Assembly (NCBI GenBank): GCA_036186865.1
Contig: AP025053.1
Span: 9,208,328 to 9,272,327, forward strand
Direction of reading: 5' to 3'
Length of the DNA: 64,000 bases
Origin: Eustoma russellianum
Lineage: Eukaryota > Streptophyta > Magnoliopsida > Gentianales > Gentianaceae
Position 1 is the stretch's first letter, and every line of letters starts with the position of its first letter. Made by a program: the position numbers and the translations under genes. Of this stretch, positions 57,821 to 64,000 are shown piece after piece. Below the pieces are notes generated by a model. It searched no databases and was not told the origin of the DNA. It saw only the letters and a program-made list of their open reading frames with translations.

Positions 57821-58388
57821 TGTTGTACCCCGCTGAAAAGTCATATAGTACTTGAAGACTCATATAAGTGAATTAATAAAGTGGTATCCTTCAAGCGTCT
57901 TTCACTAAGTTTCCTTAGTGATTCTTTTATTTTTGAATGATAAGCAAATGATATAATCAATTCAAGCGTGAGTTAGGGACTATATGAAGTGGCCAATTCA
58001 TTCCCAAAAGCTTAAGAAAATTTCGGCCACAAGGTTTAGAAAGGGCCTTAAAGGGTTTTCCTAAAATTATAAGAGATGATAATCTTAAGGGCCTTCTCAA
58101 AATAAGCCAAAAGGAAATTAAGGAGTTATAAGTAGTGGACAATTTTTCCCCCAACTACTACTAAATTTCGGCCCTTTAGCCATGAGGAATTAAGAATTTC
58201 CTAATTTTATTTTAAAACAAGAAAAGGGGAATAATTAAAAAGGGGGCAAATACCCACATGGCTTATTATTAAACTCATTTGGAGAGAAATTAAGCATGGT
58301 AAAGTTTTCCCCCAAGGAGTCAAAACCGCTCCCCCATGGTTGACCAAGAAAGATTACCATGGTTACATAATGTTACTACAAGGTTAAG

Positions 58389-58585
58389 AAAATAACTCTA
58401 GTTGGGTAAAGTAACCAAGGTTAGCCATAAAGTAACTATAGTTGGCCATAAAGCAACTATAGTTGGCATAAAGTAACTATTGTTGGCATAAAGTAACTAT
58501 AGTTGACATAAAGTAACTATAGTTTACATAAAGTAACTATAGTTGAACTAAAAGTAACCATAGTTGGGTAAAAGTAACTAAGGCT
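58389..58585 (+). repeat. ~21-bp tandem repeats in the 4.5-kb LTR
   Basis: About nine copies of a unit like CATAAAGTAACTATAGTTGG, with small changes between copies. The inverted core AACTATAGTT is a palindrome of a MYB-like word. The solo LTR has the reversed counterpart at 27983-28120. Confidence 0.8.
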
Positions 58586-59329
58586 AATTGATTCTAGTTA
58601 GCCTAAACAAGCTATGGAAGACCTCCTTCCCCCTTACTCCTACTCACGGCAGCCTCCATAAACCAAGGGGAGAAAACTTTCTCTAGAATATTCAACACTT
58701 AAGAAATTATAAGGAGCAAGAGCCTCCCTTATTTCTTCATCAAAGTACACGGCTAGTGAGCCTAAGGAAATCCAAGATCTTCAAGCCTCAAGAACTCATC
58801 TAGGAGAAGATTTGTCAAGTTACTATGAGGAGCCAACATCTTGGTGGTTTGAATCCATTTCAAGCTTCATTTTGGTAAGAAAATCATAACCTCAATATAG
58901 TTGTTTCTTTATTAAGATAGTAACTAATGTCATTCTTCTTTCTCCTCTCAAAAACCGTGGGCTATAAGTGGAGTTGGAGGAAGACTTCATTCCATTCCAA
59001 CCAAGGCTCATGCTAAGGAAGAGCTCTAAGGTTCAAAGAGGCAAGTATACTCTAGCCAATCTTGCCTTATTCGTGAAGTGCATGCTTGAATGACTAGCCA
59101 TTTTTAAGTTATGAATCTTAGTTGAAGATTCTAAGAACAAGACATGAACTTAGTTGATGTAAAGAAAAGTGTTGATATGAAAAGTGACATGTTCTAAGCT
59201 TAAATGGTAAGACTGTTGGTATGAGTTATGTGTATCCTAAAATGAGTTATAAGACTTGAAATAACTATGTTTAAATGTGTATTTGATGTATAGCAAGTCA
59301 TCTTAATAAATGAAGTTGGTGGAAGAATG

Positions 59330-60010
59330 CTTGAACACTAAAAAGTTGAAGAAGTGCTGAAACTACTGGAGTTGGCAGATTTGTGTTGCTGATTGTGTGA
59401 CTTGATAACGAACCTTAGAAGTGTTCAATTATGCCAAATTTTTACATGACACTAGTTTTGTGTGTTTAGTACAAGTGAGAGTTGGAATGTAATTAAAAAG
59501 AGTTATGGTTTAATTTTAATAAATCTTTTGGTAAAACTGCTCAAGAAGAAATTACTGGAACTGGGCAGAACAGTGTGACGTTTTGCATGACCTGAAAATG
59601 AATCTTAGGAGTATTCAAATTGGCTAATTGTTATCCTCATATGTATATGAAATGTGTGAGTTGGAATTTCAATAAAAGGAGTTGTGGTTTGTCCTTAATG
59701 AAGTTTTTAGTAAGAAGTGGTCAAACAGAAGTACTAGAACTGGACAGGTTTATGTGTTATGTTGAACGACCTGAACATGAATCTTAGGAGTGTTTAGATT
59801 GTCTAATTTTTGGTATGGTGATATCCTTATGTGTATATGAAATGTGAGAGGTGGACTTTTGATAAAAGGAGTTGTGAATTATTGTTAATGAAATTTTTGG
59901 TGAAACTGCACAAACAGAGTTGCTTGAACAGGACAGTTTTGAGTAGTAAGTTGTGTGGCTCAAAAATTCACCTTAGGAACATGCAAATGAGCTGATTTTT
60001 GGTATGATGA
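59330..60010 (+). repeat. Long degenerate repeats in the 4.5-kb LTR
   Basis: Four to five imperfect copies of a ~150-190-bp unit, each with a CTGGACAG- or GGGCAGA-like word, a TGAATCTTAGGA segment, TGGTATGATGAT and GTGAGTTGGAAT. The reversed counterpart is about 26150-27000 in the solo LTR. Confidence 0.65.
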
Positions 60011-60855
60011 TAGTTTGATGTGTTTATGACATTTGTGAGTTGGAATTTTGGAAAAAGGAGTTGTGGTTTGGTCACAATTTATTTCGTGATACAACTGGTC
60101 AATCCAGTCTCTGCATGTACCCAATTTGGGAAAGTAATTAGATGACCCCCTTAAACTTATTGAATTGCCTTGAAAATTTTATGGTAATTACTTAGGGCAT
60201 AGATGTGCATGTTCATGTAAACAAACCAGCCTAAAACCACCATTTTGATGGTTAACAACTGAGTTGAAGTTAGTGGTACAAAACTGGAAAATAGGAGAGT
60301 TTAATGTCTTAAGTTGTAAGGCTTCGATCTTGATCATTTAGCTTGAATGTGATGTTTAGCCTTATGAATGTTGTTCCTTAGGGAATTAGCTATGTTTTTC
60401 AGGTAATGGATCAAAATGAATAAGGTTTTATGACCCTCAAAACTAAGGTAAGGCGGTACTGCCCTGCTGATTTCAGCAGTGCTGTTGATGATAGTATGAT
60501 GTTTTGAGGTCGTTAGACATTTCGGAACGTTATGAAATTTTTGTAGCATGTGGCTAAGCCTTCATTATGCATATGTATGGCATGGGTTTATGAATATGAG
60601 CACGAATTGATGAGCACGAGGCCGTATGAACAAAATGTGAGTTTAAAAGACAAGTTCGTGCATGCATGTTATGATGTATTTGTTCACGAGTCGCATAATG
60701 CATGTCATACATTTGCATCATCGTCACGTACATGATTTACAACATGTCTTTTATGAGAAAGAAAGATGAAAAGCGCTTTCAAAAGATGATTTTGAAAAGA
60801 ATGATTCCCCACAAGTACCGTGTGTGAGTATGAACTTGGCCAGTAAGAACCCGCT

Positions 60856-61053
60856 CAGATCCGGGTTAAGAGATCTGACAGTATGACCGTGCAGGCCCAG
60901 GGATAATAGGCCTGATGATGATGATGATGATGATGACCATGCAGGTCCGGAAAGAATAGACCCGGCAAGTACGATGACATTACCGTTCCGAATCCGGGAA
61001 TAATAGATTCGAAGGGGAGAAGTTACCGCCTCAGATCCGGGAAGATAGATCTG
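60856..61053 (+). repeat. Hairpin array in the 4.5-kb LTR (five units)
   Basis: Units at 60856-60877, 60892-60914, 60942-60964, 60989-61011 and 61032-61053. Stems: CAGATC/GATCTG, CAGGCC/GGCCTG, CAGGTC/GACCCG (one mismatch), CGAATC/GATTCG, CAGATC/GATCTG. Loops keep CGG plus an AATA- or GATA-like end. Confidence 0.8.
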
Positions 61054-61892
61054 AGCGCTCTATTGTTTTACGACGACGATGATTTTAAAGAAAAGCATGA
61101 AAGATCATATTTTCATTTTCATCTCGATGCATCACACGTACATATGCATGCATATTACATTCATGAAGCGACACATGAGATTTATGTTATGATGACCTCG
61201 TAGACCCTAAGCATGACTTCCCTAAGTGATGACTCTTGTTATGTTATGAATTGATGCGAGGTACAGTCTTTTATTGTTATGCTCTTTAAGTAACAATCTT
61301 GCTTAAGTTATGATCTTGACGCATTAAGTGTTGATCACAACGGCATGGGATGGAGGGTATTATGCGCTACTCTTGGACATTCATACGCATTGCATATGGT
61401 CATGGGCATGATGTTGAGTCTATTTGCACTAGGCTGTGTTATTAATTGCTTCGTGACTAAGTTATGATTTGATTGCCTTAACGGCTATTGATTGAAGGGA
61501 TGAGATGCTAGCCAAATGCTAGAGGTAATGTTACATAGGTTATGATTCTCCTATCTCTCGTTACCTAAGTTACGATTCACTAATGTTGATACGTAAGCTA
61601 TGATCTTATTCAGGACATTTAGGTCAAGTTGTTATGAATTGGTAGCTCCTAGGTTATGATCTTTATTGAGTGGTGACCTTTTTGTATGTCATGATCCTTA
61701 TTGAATGACGATCCTTTCATGAGCTATGATCTCTGCTAAGTTTTAATCTCTGTTAAGCTATGACCTTGGATATACCTTGTGTTGACTTCTCACGAGTATT
61801 TAATGGAAGGTCAGGTATGTTCTAAACCGAATTTCAGGGTTCGGTTCTTGTATGTACTTGCCAGTTAATGCATGATTGTTTATGGTATACTT

Positions 61893-61932
61893 GCTGGTGA
61901 CTTTGTCACTCATCCCCTATTTTTCCTCCCAG
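61893..61932 (+). promoter_or_regulatory. Hairpin and pyrimidine-AG near the 4.5-kb LTR 3' end
   Basis: GGTGAC and GTCACT pair across TTT, then CCCCTATTTTTCCTCCCAG. Equivalent position to 8391-8438 and 42638-42674. Role inferred only. Confidence 0.45.
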
Positions 61933-62315
61933 AGGCTGCAGGGAATAAGGTACAATGGATTGAGGATGGACCTAGAGCCCCTACCCGTGAGTGCACCGAC
62001 GGATGGGCAGATTAGGAGACGTGACTTGACGATTATGACTGATGACTGATTATGTAGTTGTGATGGGAAACATCTACTTTTGAGAATTTCGATACTTTGA
62101 TTTGGATTGTAAAACAAAGAATGATCTAGTGGATGTTTTTTAATTGAAATTTTTAAATTCTTTCACGGTTTCGCATACTTATCTGCGTGTAAGCATGAAA
62201 ATCCATGCATTATACCATGGATCATTATACGTATGAGACGACGCCTAGTACTCTCCTTAGTGAAGTACGGCAGGTGCACCGACTCCGGCAGGGCCGGGGT
62301 GCGGGGCGCCACAGG

Positions 62316-62327
62316 TGGTATCAGAGC
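62316..62327 (+). other. Primer binding site of the defective Tekay-related element
   Basis: TGGTATCAGAGC two bases after the LTR end; initiator tRNA-Met. Confidence 0.9.
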
Positions 62328-62616
62328 TAAGGCTCCAGATCCGGGCAGAATATAGAATTAAGTTATGATCGTAGTCAACTAAGTTTGATTTTAGACCTAA
62401 GTCATGATCATAGATGAGAGTTGAACTTAAACTAGGACGATTTAGACTGGAAATTAGGGTTTTGACCAAATAATAAAGCCTAGTCGAGGGCCATCTATAG
62501 GATGTAATCATGCCTGCTTGCATGACCATAAGATCGTATATGGATTACGAATTAAATGGTGTCGCTTAGTCTGAATGTTTATACCTTGAATAAGACTCCG
62601 ACACTTCGTAGTGCGG

Positions 62617-63060
62617 ATGGCATCACAATTCAGTAAAATGACATCATCACTGTCACCCCAGGAGGCGGTAGACTTTATTAGCAATAGTTAGTATGAACAC
62701 GTATTCCAAGGTTTGGCAAGGAATTTAGTTCATAGTAGGCAGGAAGATGGATAGGTAAGGTTGAAGGTAATTCCATGCTGACACTGGTACTGGATAGGAT
62801 AAGGGCAAAGTTCTAAGAGGAGTTTTGTGAGTTCTTCCTCTCCCAGGACTTAGTCACGAGAAGGGATGAGGAATTTGACTCACCAAGACAAGGGTCAGGC
62901 ATCACCGTACTCATTCATTACTTTGGGACAGTATGATTATGAGAGATGAAAAGTTTAAGGTGATCAGATTTGTGCACGGTCTAGACCCTCAGATCAAATT
63001 AGTCTAAGTCGTATTCAAGGACCTTTGGCGAATTATCGAAGGACCGCTACGGAGCGGAAT
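62617..63060 (+). pseudogene. Ty3 gag relic
   Basis: Scattered Gag similarity in shifting frames: an N-terminal MASQFSKM-like start at 62617, a FCEFFLSQDLVTRRDEEF segment near 62825-62880, and KFKVIRFVHGLDPQIKL near 62950-63000, the last typical of the chromoviral gag core. Several in-frame stops. The zinc knuckles are absent and sequence to about 63540 has no recognisable pol. Confidence 0.6.
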
Positions 63061-63549
63061 GCGATAGTAAGGGAACGAAAGAATGAAAGAAACGACTTAA
63101 CAAGCAAACGAAGAAGAAGGTAGAAACCGTATCCATATAAGGCTAGTTTATGCGGATGACAAAGAAACAACCAAGGTACGCCTACTAAGTGTGAAGTATC
63201 TATGTCCTCTGCTGTACTTCCTATTAACCAAGTATGAGTGATTATGATAGTTTTCTTTAAGTTATGATGAGTAGACCACGAGTAAGCAAGTGAGATTATT
63301 AGTGATAACATGACTAAGTATAACACTGTTTATGGACTCGGGGTCCTCGTCATGATGCGTCACTATGAGCACTTGTACGCATTTAACGAAAAAGGAAATT
63401 ATAAGCATTTCATGACCATGTTAACATGGAATGGATATCATTATCGGTACATAGTATCAAGGTTGCAAGTGCTTGATATGAGATAGGTTATGATAACACC
63501 TCTAGAGAATAAGGATAAGTTCTGATGAAACCTCTAAGATGAACGGAAC

Positions 63550-63600
63550 AAAGCACCTAAAAGAAGAAGCCACATGGGAAACAGAAGACGACATGAGGAG
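63550..63600 (+). pseudogene. Chromodomain C-terminal scrap
   Basis: EEATWETEDDMRS, the usual end of a Tekay chromodomain, lies just before the CGAGAACGAAACTT box and the PPT. It marks the right edge of a deletion that removed pol. Confidence 0.6.
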
Positions 63601-63632
63601 TAGCCTGAAGTTTCGAGAACGAAACTTATATT

Positions 63633-63645
63633 AAGTGGGGGAGAA
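63633..63645 (+). other. Polypurine tract of the defective Tekay-related element
   Basis: AAGTGGGGGAGAA directly before the TGTTGTACCC of the 3' LTR. Confidence 0.8.
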
Positions 63646-64000
63646 TGTTGTACCCTGCTGAAAAGTCATATAGTACTTGAAGACTCATATAAGTGAATTA
63701 ATAAAGTGGTATCCTTCAAGCCTCTTTCACTAAGTTTCCTTAGTGATTCTTTTATTTTTGGATGATAAGCAAATGATATAATCAATTCAAGCGTGAGTTA
63801 GGGACTATATGAAGTGGCCAATTCATTCCCAAAAGCTTAAGAAAATTTCGGCCACAAGGTTTAGAAAGGGCCTTAAAGGGTTTTTCCCAAAGTTATAAGA
63901 GATGATAATCTTAAGGGCCTTCTCAAAATAAGCCAAAAGGAAATTAAGGAGTTGTAAGTAGTGGACAATTTTTTCCCCAACTACTACTAAATTTCGGCCC
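63646..64000 (+). repeat. 3' LTR of the defective Tekay-related element, first 355 bp
   Basis: Matches 57821-58175 closely with a few substitutions and one-base changes in homopolymers; continues past the window. Confidence 0.9.

Larger units (their letters stand above)
57821..62313 (+). repeat. 5' LTR of the defective Tekay-related element
   Basis: 4,493 bp, TGTTGTACCCCGCTG...GGGGCGCCACA. Contains tandem ~21-bp repeats (58389-58585), four or five long degenerate repeats around CTGGACAG..GTGTG..CTGAA..TGAATCTTAGG (59330-60010), a hairpin array (60856-61053), a GAT run (60912-60936), and a hairpin plus pyrimidine-AG (61893-61932). No gene. Confidence 0.88.
57821..64000 (+). mobile_element. 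Defective Tekay-related element with a 4.5-kb LTR (cut by window end)
   Basis: 5' LTR 57821-62313, internal 62314-63645 (1,332 bp), 3' LTR from 63646 beyond the window. It lies in the SIRE-B gag; the five bases before it, GCTGT, are the expected target duplicate. A primer site and polypurine tract are retained, but only scraps of gag and of the chromodomain end remain, so it could move only with help. LTRs make up most of its length. Same family as the solo LTR at 24122-28673. Confidence 0.88.

Overview
The window is almost entirely a stack of nested retrotransposons from a seed plant, most likely a flowering plant. I see no host protein-coding gene and no RNA gene. The evidence for a plant is the combination of Ty3/gypsy chromoviral elements with a chromodomain, Ty1/copia elements of SIRE/Maximus type, TRIM-like and large non-autonomous elements, and an L1-type LINE with DUF4283 plus zinc knuckle. 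Almost every LTR element here is primed by the same initiator tRNA-Met site (TGGTATCAGAGC). The species cannot be named from the sequence.

Layout. 1-1143: 5' part of a minus-strand LINE, sitting in a SIRE-type LTR (1144-3567). 3568-3835 and 33629-34042: two halves of a decayed minus-strand Ty3 gag, split by a SIRE-type element (SIRE-A, 3836-33628) with 3.04-kb LTRs and pol deleted. Inside SIRE-A, just after its primer site, is a TRIM-like module (62-base internal region plus a 173-bp LTR). Into that module went (a) a head-to-tail array of a non-autonomous element with three LTRs and two internal regions (6909-24032), whose third LTR holds a further 5.6-kb element (17517-23131) with an unrecognised 478-residue ORF, and (b) a 4.55-kb solo LTR (24122-28673, minus).

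34043-38114 is a forward SIRE-type element (SIRE-C: LTR, primer site, frameshifted gag). It is cut by a reverse SIRE-type element (SIRE-B, 38115-57820 and beyond). The 3' LTR of SIRE-B is split by a young, full-length Tekay-type Ty3 chromovirus (39648-51576; two 3,427-bp LTRs with very few differences, TSD ATTAG). The gag of SIRE-B is split by a defective Tekay relative with a 4.5-kb LTR and only 1.3 kb of internal sequence (57821 to past the window end).

Target-site duplications read directly from the sequence fix the order of insertion: ATTAG (Tekay), TCGAT (tandem array), GAAAG (element nested in the array), GTGTG (solo LTR), and TCTTG/TCTTC (SIRE-A). The Tekay copy is the only element with near-intact coding capacity. 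Its gag-pol is interrupted by two short GT-AG introns, so unspliced RNA would give Gag and spliced RNA Gag-Pol. The most unusual signal is an array of small hairpins in the long Ty3 LTRs: the stems differ in sequence but keep pairing, while the loop (CGG..ATAATA) is conserved. It occurs in at least two LTR families.
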